This document shows, in pieces, positions 1-5,654 of a stretch of DNA of 8,176 nt. The stretch is from contig CAMLOZ010000128.1 in assembly GCA_946481625.1 (NCBI GenBank), positions 1-8,176 of the forward strand, written 5' to 3'. The notes beneath the pieces were generated by a model. The model made no database searches and had not been told where the DNA came from. It saw only the letters and a list, made by a program, of their open reading frames with translations. The stretch's first letter is position 1. Each line of letters opens with the position of its first letter. Both the position numbers and the translations under genes were made by a program. Source of the DNA: an uncultured Haloferula sp. (lineage in GTDB: Bacteria > Verrucomicrobiota > Verrucomicrobiae > Verrucomicrobiales > Akkermansiaceae).

Positions 1-2
1 GC

Positions 3-113
3 CAACGGTTGTCGTCTTTTGGCGCTTGAGGTCCGGTCAAGATAGTCCTGCGTCTCCACGCAAGCGATTCCCTGATCCAACTGCTCCCGTGTGGCCCGGA
101 TCTCAAATTCCAC
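3..113 (-). other. Doubtful partial reading frame running off the left edge
   Basis: Read on the minus strand, a frame is open from a possible GTG start at 113-111 to the window edge, giving about 37 residues that begin VEFEIRATREQLDQGIACVE. An in-frame TAA lies at 125-123, so there is no room for an upstream ATG, and no ribosome binding site precedes the GTG. The charged, helix-like composition resembles a small antitoxin or a gene fragment, but I recognise no family. If real, it would be divergent from the gene at 203. It may equally be a chance open frame. The plus strand shows only short frames here. Confidence 0.15.
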
Positions 114-166
114 GGCGACCGTTTATGTGTAGAGTTGTGTCGATTTAGTCATATTGTTGAATTCGA

Positions 167-194
167 TTGACCAACTTTGTTGTCATGTTAAGCC
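167..194 (+). promoter_or_regulatory. Possible promoter for the Tat-signal protein gene
   Basis: A -35-like TTGACC (167-172) is followed after 16 bases by TAAGCC (189-194), and the ATG at 203 comes 8 bases later. The surrounding 121-200 stretch is clearly more AT-rich than the rest of the window, as expected for a promoter region. The -10 match is weak. If the assignment is right, transcription would begin at or very near the start codon, giving a leaderless message. Confidence 0.3.
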
Positions 195-202
195 TGCCTT
201 AG

Positions 203-1006
203 ATGAATAAATTGTCGTCACTATTGCTTCAGGAATTTGATCTCGATGGCTCGAGCGGCGGCAGTTGGAACGATGCGCTCTCGCGGCGGCGTTTCTTGAA
301 AAGGATGGGGGGTGCTACTGCGGTCACCCTTGTGGCGTGGCACACATCGTCCCTGCAATCGAGGGGCGAAACTGAGAATCCCGAAACCGCGGAGTCCGGC
401 ACGACAACCGAGAAGAAAACGGTGATGGACGGGGCGACCCAGGACACGGATCCGTATGTCAAGGAGGTGGTACTGGGCACTTGGTCGGGCGGGAGACAAT
501 TCATCCTCCGCCTGAGAGTTACCTCGGGGATCAAAAAGGACACGCCGAAAGGGGTCACGGCCCACGCTGCAGCGGTCTCCTTCGACGGGGCTATCGTGCT
601 CCACCAGACTGCGGTCGGAGGATCCCCGGCTGCCGATATCTCCACCATTGCGTCGATCGCCCCGAAGAAGGGGGGGCAGGGCGGGATGATCACGACTCCA
701 AGGAGCGATGGTTTCAGCATCGATGGCAAGACGATCAAGCGAACTGCAGGGAACAACGATGCCCAAACCGTCGCGTCAGGCGATTGGGATCGGAAAACGG
801 TCAACTACGATGAGGACGGGAATGGTACCGCACAGTCGCTGGGGAATTTGAGAATCGACGTCATCAAGTTGGAACCCAAGGACAACGGTTACACCGTTTC
901 CGCGAAACTCGAATGGGATTCGACCGGCTTCTCCGGTTCGCCATGGGCTTCCAAGACAGCGAGCTTCAGCGACGTGGAAATCAATCTGACGACACGGGAA
1001 GAATAG
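203..1006 (+). CDS. Secreted protein of unknown function with twin-arginine (Tat) signal
   Basis: This 267-residue protein has a textbook Tat motif, SRRRFLK, at residues 27-33. A short hydrophobic stretch follows (about 35-46, GGATAVTLVAW), so export in folded form across the inner membrane is likely. The motif sits behind an unusually long n-region of 26 residues, and no clean AxA cleavage site is visible. After a Thr/Glu-rich linker (about 54-75) the remainder looks like a compact beta-rich domain of Gly, Ser, Thr and alternating hydrophobic residues. A DEDGNG stretch at 203-208 recalls the start of a calcium-binding loop, but the rest of an EF-hand is missing. I recognise no family. The ATG at 203 is chosen because it is the first start after the AT-rich upstream region and keeps the Tat signal whole; no Shine-Dalgarno site precedes it. 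It lies 61 bases upstream of the next gene on the same strand, but a possible separate promoter sits in that gap. Confidence 0.8.
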   Translation: MNKLSSLLLQEFDLDGSSGGSWNDALSRRRFLKRMGGATAVTLVAWHTSSLQSRGETENPETAESGTTTEKKTVMDGATQDTDPYVKEVVLGTWSGGRQFILRLRVTSGIKKDTPKGVTAHAAAVSFDGAIVLHQTAVGGSPAADISTIASIAPKKGGQGGMITTPRSDGFSIDGKTIKRTAGNNDAQTVASGDWDRKTVNYDEDGNGTAQSLGNLRIDVIKLEPKDNGYTVSAKLEWDSTGFSGSPWASKTASFSDVEINLTTREE

Positions 1007-1033
1007 TGCGAGACGAAATGCCCGGGAGCGTTG

Positions 1034-1062
1034 TTGAATTCGTCATTCGGCGGCGTTATCCA
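1034..1062 (+). promoter_or_regulatory. Possible promoter for the putative lipoprotein gene
   Basis: TTGAAT (1034-1039), exactly 17 bases, then TATCCA (1057-1062) lie in the gap between the Tat-protein gene and the next gene. The -10 box ends 5 bases before the ATG at 1068. The spacing is ideal and the -35 keeps TTGA, but the -10 matches only its first three bases. Transcription would start at about the ATG, again pointing to a leaderless message. Confidence 0.35.
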
Positions 1063-1067
1063 GTTAC

Positions 1068-2075
1068 ATGAGCACGAATTCCAATTCGTCGCGGCCGGCT
1101 TCGCGCTGTGCCCGGATTCTAAAGCCGGTGGTTCCCATGCTTGTGGGAGCCGCCGGACTGTTCGCGAGCTGCGATCGAGCGTCGGACCCGGGTCGGGAAT
1201 CATCTTCCGCAGCCCCTGCGAAAAGCAGTAAGGATTCGGGGTCTTCGAAGTCTGAAGTCCGCTCGACGTCGGCAAGCGCCTACCGCCCGGATCCCGCCCA
1301 TGACGCCGCGGTCCGTCTGGCGAAGGAGGATCCTGCAAGGCTGCTTGCGATCGTAACCTCCGGCAAGGCCGATTCTGAAACCCGCCTCGGCCCCGAGCTT
1401 GCGGAGAGTTACCTTCGCGCCAACTGTCGCGACTGGCGCATCATCACGAGTATGGTTGTGGCCGCGAAGGGTGAGCACCAGATCGAATTGGCGGAAGAGG
1501 CGGTCGGCGCGATGTTGATGGATGGGGACCTCGAGTCTGTCCGACGCCTGGTCGATCAAATGCCGCCGGGAGAAGGCCGCTGGCGTGCTGCAGGTTTGGC
1601 AATTCAATCGGAAGTCGTATCCGCAGGGCCCGCCAAGGCACTTCCGGCGCTCCAGGGGGCGGACAAGGATGCCCTTGCGAAACTCCTGCCGGGACTCGAG
1701 GAAGGCACCAGGAATTACTTCCTCGAACATCCGGGAGAGCAACCGCGCTTCGAGGATTACCCGGGGGCCTCGCAGGATGCTCTCCAGCGGGTGGTCACGG
1801 GATATCTTCGTGCCCAAGGTGGACAAAATCCAAGGGCCGCCCTTGATTGGCTGGCAGGTCTGGAAGGCACCTCCGCAGATCCCCTGTTGAAGCCCGCCTT
1901 GATGGCATGGGTCCGCAGTGTCACCACCGACTATGACGAGGCGATGGTCCTTGCCGCCCTTGAACTTGCCGATGCCCGGGGTGTGAAGGCTGAAGTTAAC
2001 CGCGAGTTGATGGAGCGCGTGAGTACCCGGCAGCCCGAGTTGGCTGAGAGCCTCAGGAAACGCGAGAAGAAGTAA
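1068..2075 (+). CDS. Putative lipoprotein, alpha-helical, function unknown
   Basis: The 335-residue product starts with a basic n-region (Arg9, Arg13, Arg16, Lys19), a hydrophobic core (about 20-33) and FASC ending at Cys35. This resembles a lipobox and is followed by a Ser/Lys-rich linker (36-75). It is therefore probably exported and lipidated, though Phe at -3 is not the usual Leu. From about residue 76 to the end the sequence is almost wholly helical, with Ala/Leu/Glu-rich segments of 30-40 residues such as PRAALDWLAGLEG and a preceding EEAVGAMLMDGDLESVRRL. This resembles a TPR- or HEAT-like helical repeat scaffold, but no repeat family can be assigned by eye. A later ATG (1137) would remove the positive charges of the signal, so the first start is preferred. 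The next gene follows within 40 bases, suggesting co-transcription, and has a similar architecture. Confidence 0.8.
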   Translation: MSTNSNSSRPASRCARILKPVVPMLVGAAGLFASCDRASDPGRESSSAAPAKSSKDSGSSKSEVRSTSASAYRPDPAHDAAVRLAKEDPARLLAIVTSGKADSETRLGPELAESYLRANCRDWRIITSMVVAAKGEHQIELAEEAVGAMLMDGDLESVRRLVDQMPPGEGRWRAAGLAIQSEVVSAGPAKALPALQGADKDALAKLLPGLEEGTRNYFLEHPGEQPRFEDYPGASQDALQRVVTGYLRAQGGQNPRAALDWLAGLEGTSADPLLKPALMAWVRSVTTDYDEAMVLAALELADARGVKAEVNRELMERVSTRQPELAESLRKREKK

Positions 2076-2114
2076 TCCGTGGCCGGAAGTTTTCGGTCGC
2101 GATCGCTGCGAGAT

Positions 2115-3014
2115 ATGAAATCTGATCGGAATGCCCGGCACCGCTTCGTCCCGATGATCCTCGGCGGGTTGACTCTTTGCGGAGGTGTCGTCATTCTCCT
2201 GATCCGGGAGCCCCGGTCAAAGGGGGCGGAGGAGGTGAAGGAGCACGACGGGCCGACTGCGATGGAGTCAGGATCACCCGTTGATCGAGAGCATCGGTCC
2301 TCCGGGCTCGCCGCGCCGGATCAGGAAGTCGATCCGCGCTGGAAGGGGCGGTTGGGGGAGATTGCACGGCTGCCGGTAGAGCGGCGCGCCGCGGCGATTC
2401 TGGAGCATGCCGGGAATGTCCGCATGAAATCCGATCCTTTCGGGTGGGCCGAGTTGCGCATCTTCGTTTCCGAGGAGAAGTCCGACAAGGTCTGCGAGCG
2501 GGTCCTGTCCGGGCTGCTGTCGTCCGGACCCGGCAGGCTGCCTGATGCCGAGAGGACGGAGTTGCTAGGGGCCGCCAGTTCCAACCTTGCCGGGCGATAC
2601 GGCGCCGCCGAGTTCACTCGCCTGATCGACGAATCGGAAAAATGGGGACGCCTCGCGTGGTCTCGCTACGCCATCATCCGGGCCCAGGAGGAGCCGCAGG
2701 AGATATTGGCGATCCGACCCAACGAGCCGCTTTTCGTGCCTGAGGCCCAAACCAATGCCGCCACGAGTCTCGCGGGAACGGATGTCGACGGGTGCCGGCG
2801 CTTGATCGAGGACGGCACGATTTCTCCGACCTCGAAGGCCTTCGACGAGTCGGTGAAGAAGATGCTGAGTCTGAACTCGATGGAATGCTCCGATTGGCTC
2901 GAATCGCTCCCGGAAGACAGCCCGGCGCGGTCGCGCGGCTATCGCGTGATTGCGAGCTGGCTTACCGAAATTGGAAGGCCGGAGGAAGCGAAGGCGTTCC
3001 TAAGCGAACAGTAA
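2115..3014 (+). CDS. Membrane-anchored alpha-helical protein, function unknown
   Basis: From the ATG at 2115 the product is 299 residues. Basic residues (KSDRNARHR) precede one hydrophobic segment at about residues 11-30 (FVPMILGGLTLCGGVVILLI), then positive residues and a charged, Pro/Ser-rich linker to about 75. This fits an uncleaved N-terminal anchor with a periplasmic body. The body is helical. Its C-terminal part contains SDWLESLPEDSPARSRGY and an ASWLTEIGRPEEAKAFLSEQ ending, the same style as DWLAGLEG in the gene before it, so the two may be distant paralogues. An in-frame GTG at 2079, four bases after the previous stop, would add 12 residues; I prefer the ATG because it places the charges directly before the anchor. 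The prepilin peptidase starts 51 bases downstream on the same strand. No known family is recognised. Confidence 0.75.
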   Translation: MKSDRNARHRFVPMILGGLTLCGGVVILLIREPRSKGAEEVKEHDGPTAMESGSPVDREHRSSGLAAPDQEVDPRWKGRLGEIARLPVERRAAAILEHAGNVRMKSDPFGWAELRIFVSEEKSDKVCERVLSGLLSSGPGRLPDAERTELLGAASSNLAGRYGAAEFTRLIDESEKWGRLAWSRYAIIRAQEEPQEILAIRPNEPLFVPEAQTNAATSLAGTDVDGCRRLIEDGTISPTSKAFDESVKKMLSLNSMECSDWLESLPEDSPARSRGYRVIASWLTEIGRPEEAKAFLSEQ

Positions 3015-3045
3015 CCCCTCCACTCCCGCACCCCCGGGGCGCCAA

Positions 3046-3066
3046 CGAAATTTCGGATTTCCGAAA
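3046..3066 (+). promoter_or_regulatory. Overlapping inverted repeats at the prepilin peptidase start
   Basis: CGAAATTTCG (3046-3055) is a perfect palindrome. It overlaps a second inverted repeat, TTTCGG (3051-3056) and CCGAAA (3061-3066), separated by ATTT. The last arm ends on the A of the ATG, so the 5' end of the coding region could be paired in the mRNA, or the site could bind a dimeric repressor. No Shine-Dalgarno sequence is visible between the repeat and the start. A regulatory role is inference. Confidence 0.3.
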
Positions 3067-4253
3067 TGCCTTTCATGGGTTTGAATGCGGGCACCTTGAT
3101 CTACCCGTCCCTAGCTCACCCCGTTTGGTTCGTGCCCGCCTTCCTGATCGGCGCGTGCATCGGTTCCTTCCTGAACGTGGTGATCTACCGGGTGCCGCTG
3201 GGCCTTTCGGTCAACGAGCCGAAGCGCTCCTTCTGCCCGAAGTGCAAGGCTCCGATCCCGATGGGCCTGAACATCCCGCTGGTGAGCTGGCTGTGGCTGC
3301 GGGGGAAATGCGCGAACTGCAAAGCACCGATCGCGTTCCGCTACTTCGGGGTGGAGTTGCTCACGGCACTGCTCTTCGGGGCGATTTGGTGGTTCCTGCA
3401 GGGCAATCTGGAGTCCCTCGGCCATCCGAGCCTGCAATTGGCAACCCTGCTGCCGCTGTGGATCATGGCGGCGCTCTTCGTCGCGATCACCTTCATCGAT
3501 GCCGAGCACATGGTGATCCCGTTGCCCTTCACCTGGGCCTGCTCGATTGCCGGTCTCGCCGCCGCGGCGTTGTGGCCCAAGCTGCCGGACTTCGCGGGCT
3601 GGGCGACCATCGATCCGCTTGTAGGCGACGGCATCAAGCAATCGGTGATCGGCTGGATCATTGGGTTCTGCGGCCTGTGGGTCGTGGTGCGCCTGGGGAA
3701 GATGGCCTTCGGCAACAAGAAGCTGGAGTTCCCGGATCCGGTCGAATGGCGGCTGATCGAACCGGAGGGCGACGAGGATCCGATCTGGTTCGAGATGGAA
3801 GGCGAGAAGCTCGCATGGTGGGATATCTTCTTCCGCAAGACCGACCGCCTGATCGTGGAGTGCAGCGACCTGCGCCTCGATGGCGAACCGGTGCAGGCCG
3901 GCACGCTCGTGATCCGCGAGACCGGAATCGAGCTGCCGGACGGCCGCAAGATCCCGATCGAGGAAGTGAAGTCGCTTGATGGCAGGGCGGCGCGTGCGGT
4001 GATTCCCCGCGAGGCGATGGGGATGGGCGACGTGCACCTGATGGGATCGATCGGGGCTTTCTTCGGCTGGACCGGGGTGTTCTTCAGTCTTTTCGCGGCC
4101 TCGTTGTTCGCGATCATGGCGGCAATGTTGGGCCGGATCGGCTTCGGGGTCCGGTTGCCCTTCGGCCCCTTTCTGATTCTCGGGGCGTTCGCGTGGATCT
4201 TCGGCGGCTGGCGGATTGCGGAGTGGTACTTTGAAAGCTTGATCGGGCGTTAA
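3066..4253 (+). CDS. Type IV prepilin peptidase (A24 family) with inserted soluble domain
   Basis: This inner-membrane aspartic protease cleaves, and in many family members N-methylates, type IV prepilins or type II secretion pseudopilins. The N-terminal domain has the family signature IGSFLNVVIYR (residues 32-42) and two zinc-type CxxC pairs, C57/C60 and C82/C85, in CPKCKAPI and CANCKAPI. The catalytic aspartates are visible: D145 in FIDAEHMVIP and D322 in GMGDVHLMG, where His replaces the more common Lys after GDV. The closing FGPFLILGAF motif (366-375) is also typical. Family members are usually 250-290 residues, but this one has 395. The excess is mainly a charged, non-membrane segment of roughly 210-318 between the two catalytic aspartates. 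Several hydrophobic helices surround it (about 21-41, 97-111, 125-145, 155-170, 192-210, 335-356, 367-382). No pilin or secretion gene is adjacent, so the substrate is unknown. The first ATG was chosen; a second at 3075 is possible. Confidence 0.95.
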   Translation: MPFMGLNAGTLIYPSLAHPVWFVPAFLIGACIGSFLNVVIYRVPLGLSVNEPKRSFCPKCKAPIPMGLNIPLVSWLWLRGKCANCKAPIAFRYFGVELLTALLFGAIWWFLQGNLESLGHPSLQLATLLPLWIMAALFVAITFIDAEHMVIPLPFTWACSIAGLAAAALWPKLPDFAGWATIDPLVGDGIKQSVIGWIIGFCGLWVVVRLGKMAFGNKKLEFPDPVEWRLIEPEGDEDPIWFEMEGEKLAWWDIFFRKTDRLIVECSDLRLDGEPVQAGTLVIRETGIELPDGRKIPIEEVKSLDGRAARAVIPREAMGMGDVHLMGSIGAFFGWTGVFFSLFAASLFAIMAAMLGRIGFGVRLPFGPFLILGAFAWIFGGWRIAEWYFESLIGR

Positions 4254-4307
4254 GCAGCCCTGCGATTCCCGCTTTCCGATGGGACGGCCATCGGCGACAA
4301 GCGCGTC

Positions 4308-4868
4308 ATGCCTGTGAACGAGCGTCCCACTGCAAGAGCCCACTGCGAACTCGCGGCGCTGGTTCGCGAAGGCGATCTCGTGGTCGATGCGACGGCGGGC
4401 AACGGGCACGATACGGCGTTTCTTGCCGCGAGGGTGGGGGAACAGGGGAAGGTGCTGGCGTTCGACATCCAGGCGGAAGCCATCGCTTCGGCGAAGTCCC
4501 GAGTGGAGGCCCTCGGCCTGGCCGGGCGCGTGACCTTCGTTCACGCCTCCCACACCACGCTGGGCGACCACGTCGCGCCCGGATCGGTGGCGGCGGTGGT
4601 GTTCAATCTCGGCTACCTTCCGGGCGGGGATCATTCGCTGATCACGCGCGGGGAGGAGACCTTGCTTGCCCTGGACCAAGCCCTGGTCGTTTTGAAACCG
4701 GGCGGACTACTGGCTGTGGTCTGCTATCCGGGGCATCAGGGAGGTGACACCGAGAGCGAGGCGGTGGTGAGGTGGAGCGAAGGGCTGGAAGCCCATCAGG
4801 CGGAGACGGTCCGGCGCGAGGGAACCTTGAAGCCTGCGCCCTTCCTGGTGATGGTGAGGAAGAAATGA
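4308..4868 (+). CDS. mnmM: YtqB/MnmM-type SAM-dependent tRNA methyltransferase (formerly 'rRNA methylase')
   Basis: This 186-residue Rossmann-fold methyltransferase has motif I at residues 25-36 (VVDATAGNGHDT), the acidic residue that binds the SAM ribose at D53 (LAFDIQAEA), and the family hallmark FNLGYLPGGDH at 99-109. A KPGGLLAVVCYPGH segment (130-143) follows. Together these match the compact family that includes Bacillus YtqB. From family knowledge, that enzyme methylates 5-aminomethyl-2-thiouridine at tRNA position 34, the last step of mnm5s2U formation, where the two-domain MnmC is absent. Older annotations call the family putative rRNA methylase. Length and motif order are normal and nothing is missing. 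It lies 54 bases after the prepilin peptidase on the same strand and may share its transcript, though no functional link is evident. No Shine-Dalgarno site precedes the ATG. The family assignment is firm; the exact substrate is inferred. Confidence 0.88.
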   Translation: MPVNERPTARAHCELAALVREGDLVVDATAGNGHDTAFLAARVGEQGKVLAFDIQAEAIASAKSRVEALGLAGRVTFVHASHTTLGDHVAPGSVAAVVFNLGYLPGGDHSLITRGEETLLALDQALVVLKPGGLLAVVCYPGHQGGDTESEAVVRWSEGLEAHQAETVRREGTLKPAPFLVMVRKK

Positions 4869-4874
4869 AGACAC

Positions 4875-4910
4875 GAAAAAGCCCGGCGCTTCGCGGAGAA
4901 GGCCGGGCTT
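4875..4910 (-). terminator. Rho-independent terminator of ndk
   Basis: AAGCCCGGC (4879-4887) and GCCGGGCTT (4902-4910) form a perfect 9-bp GC-rich stem with a 14-base loop. Read on the minus strand, the stem is followed by a run of five T (complement of 4880-4876, partly within the stem), about 30 bases after the ndk stop at 4937. On the plus strand the stem is followed by GAAAAAGTCG rather than a T-run, so it should terminate ndk efficiently but the converging methyltransferase only weakly. Confidence 0.85.
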
Positions 4911-4936
4911 GAAAAAGTCGAACCAGCGTTCCGTCT

Positions 4937-5368
4937 TTAGAAGACCTCGCCGTCCTTGAAGAAGCGCTTGATCTCCGCGGCGGCAGCCTCCACGCCGTCG
5001 GAGGCGTGGCACACGTTGCGCATCTTGGCATCGCCTTCCTTGTCGCCGAAGTCGCCGCGGATGGTGCCCGGGGCGGCGGCCTTCGAGTCCGTCGGGCCGA
5101 GCAGGTCGCGCACGCGGGCGATCACGTCCTCGCCTTCCAGCGCCAGCGCGATCACCGGGGTCTCCTGCATGAACTCGCGGACGGAGGGGAAGAAGGGCTT
5201 GTCCGCGATGTGCGAGTAGTGCTCCGCCAGAAGCTCGTCGGTGAGGAAGAGCATCTTCATGCCGCGGATCTTGAAGCCTTCTTTCTCGAAGCGGGAAAGA
5301 ACGGTGCCGACGAGGCTCTTCGCCACGGCGTCGGGCTTGAAAAGGATGAGGGTGGTCTCGAGAGCCAT
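4937..5368 (-). CDS. ndk: Nucleoside diphosphate kinase
   Basis: This cytoplasmic enzyme transfers the gamma phosphate from ATP to nucleoside diphosphates through a phosphohistidine, balancing NTP and dNTP pools. The 143-residue product opens with TLILFKPDAV, including the conserved Lys11. It keeps Tyr51 (EHYSHI), Arg87, Thr93 (LLGPTDS), Arg104 (GTIRGDFG), Asn118 and the catalytic His121 in RNVCHASD. Compared with the classical N-x-x-H-G-S-D-S signature, Gly is replaced by Ala and the final Ser by Gly. Three to four extra residues in DFGDKEGDAKM move the histidine from about position 117 to 121. All catalytic residues are present, so it should be active. The frame stays open upstream to an ATG at 5440, but that 24-residue extension is Pro/Gly/Ala-rich and precedes the universal family N-terminus, so 5368 is the start. 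A possible promoter lies directly upstream and a strong terminator directly downstream, so it is probably transcribed alone. Confidence 0.97.
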   Translation of the reverse strand: MALETTLILFKPDAVAKSLVGTVLSRFEKEGFKIRGMKMLFLTDELLAEHYSHIADKPFFPSVREFMQETPVIALALEGEDVIARVRDLLGPTDSKAAAPGTIRGDFGDKEGDAKMRNVCHASDGVEAAAAEIKRFFKDGEVF

Positions 5369-5374
5369 GCGCGG

Positions 5375-5403
5375 GAGGTAGGCGGGCCGGGCCGGGCTGG
5401 CAA
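5375..5403 (-). promoter_or_regulatory. Possible ndk promoter (leaderless)
   Basis: On the minus strand TTGCCA (complement of 5403-5398, five of six consensus -35 bases) is followed after exactly 17 bases by TACCTC (complement of 5380-5375). The ATG begins 6 bases further on. The spacer is very GC-rich, repeating GCCCG. The -10 box is weak beyond its TA, but position and spacing fit. Transcription would start at about the start codon, which agrees with the lack of a Shine-Dalgarno site. Confidence 0.4.
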
Positions 5404-5654
5404 GCCCTTTCGGATAGGCGGTGCCGCTCCCGCCGGGCATGGCACCGGGGGCGCCACCGCAGGTCGCGGAGCTCTTCCTCGCCGCGAAGGTGCCGGAGGC
5501 GTCCGACTCCGGTTCCCGGACGCGGATATTGTCGCCGTGAACGAATCTCGTCTCCTTTCCGGTCTGTAGATTCCGCCCGTCGGGCGGCCGACCGAGTCAC
5601 ATGTTTAAGGTGGGCTCCGTGCTACCCGACAGCCCGCGCTTTTGAGCCGGTGAT
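5404..5654 (-). other. Gene-free spacer between ndk and the pqi operon
   Basis: I see no convincing gene in this stretch. Two modest inverted repeats occur: CCGCCC/GGGCGG with a three-base loop (5573-5587), and a 7-bp stem with one G-U pair between 5610-5616 and 5631-5637. Neither is followed by a T-run on the minus strand, so a terminator for the pqi operon is not clear, though the second lies about 18 bases past the pqiC stop, where one is expected. A GGAGA-type sequence near 5552 on the minus strand is not followed by a sensible frame. Confidence 0.4.

Noticed and set aside
800..840. Calcium-binding EF-hand loop in the Tat-signal protein (DEDGNG)
   Set aside because: The acidic residue expected at loop position 12 is missing and no flanking helices are evident.
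2079..2114. GTG start for the membrane-anchored helical protein
   Set aside because: It cannot be excluded, but the ATG at 2115 gives a more typical anchor with charges directly before the hydrophobic segment.
2792..3979. A 395-codon plus-strand frame overlapping the helical protein and prepilin peptidase genes
   Set aside because: It overlaps both genes in another frame and is Arg/Gly/Pro-rich with no motif; the prepilin peptidase frame carries the conserved cysteines and aspartates.
3111..4679. A 522-codon open frame on the minus strand opposite the prepilin peptidase and methyltransferase genes
   Set aside because: It is antisense to two genes with clear family motifs, and its product is a His/Arg/Gln/Pro-rich string typical of shadow frames in GC-rich DNA.
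5369..5440. N-terminal extension of Ndk from an ATG at 5440
   Set aside because: The added 24 residues are low-complexity and precede the universal Ndk N-terminus; they also cover the likely promoter.
4707..5600. A 297-codon minus-strand frame across ndk
   Set aside because: It is a shadow of ndk with extreme Arg content; the ndk frame has all catalytic residues.
5573..5637. Two hairpins as a terminator of the pqi operon
   Set aside because: Neither has a T-run after the stem on the minus strand; the first is short and the second includes a G-U pair.
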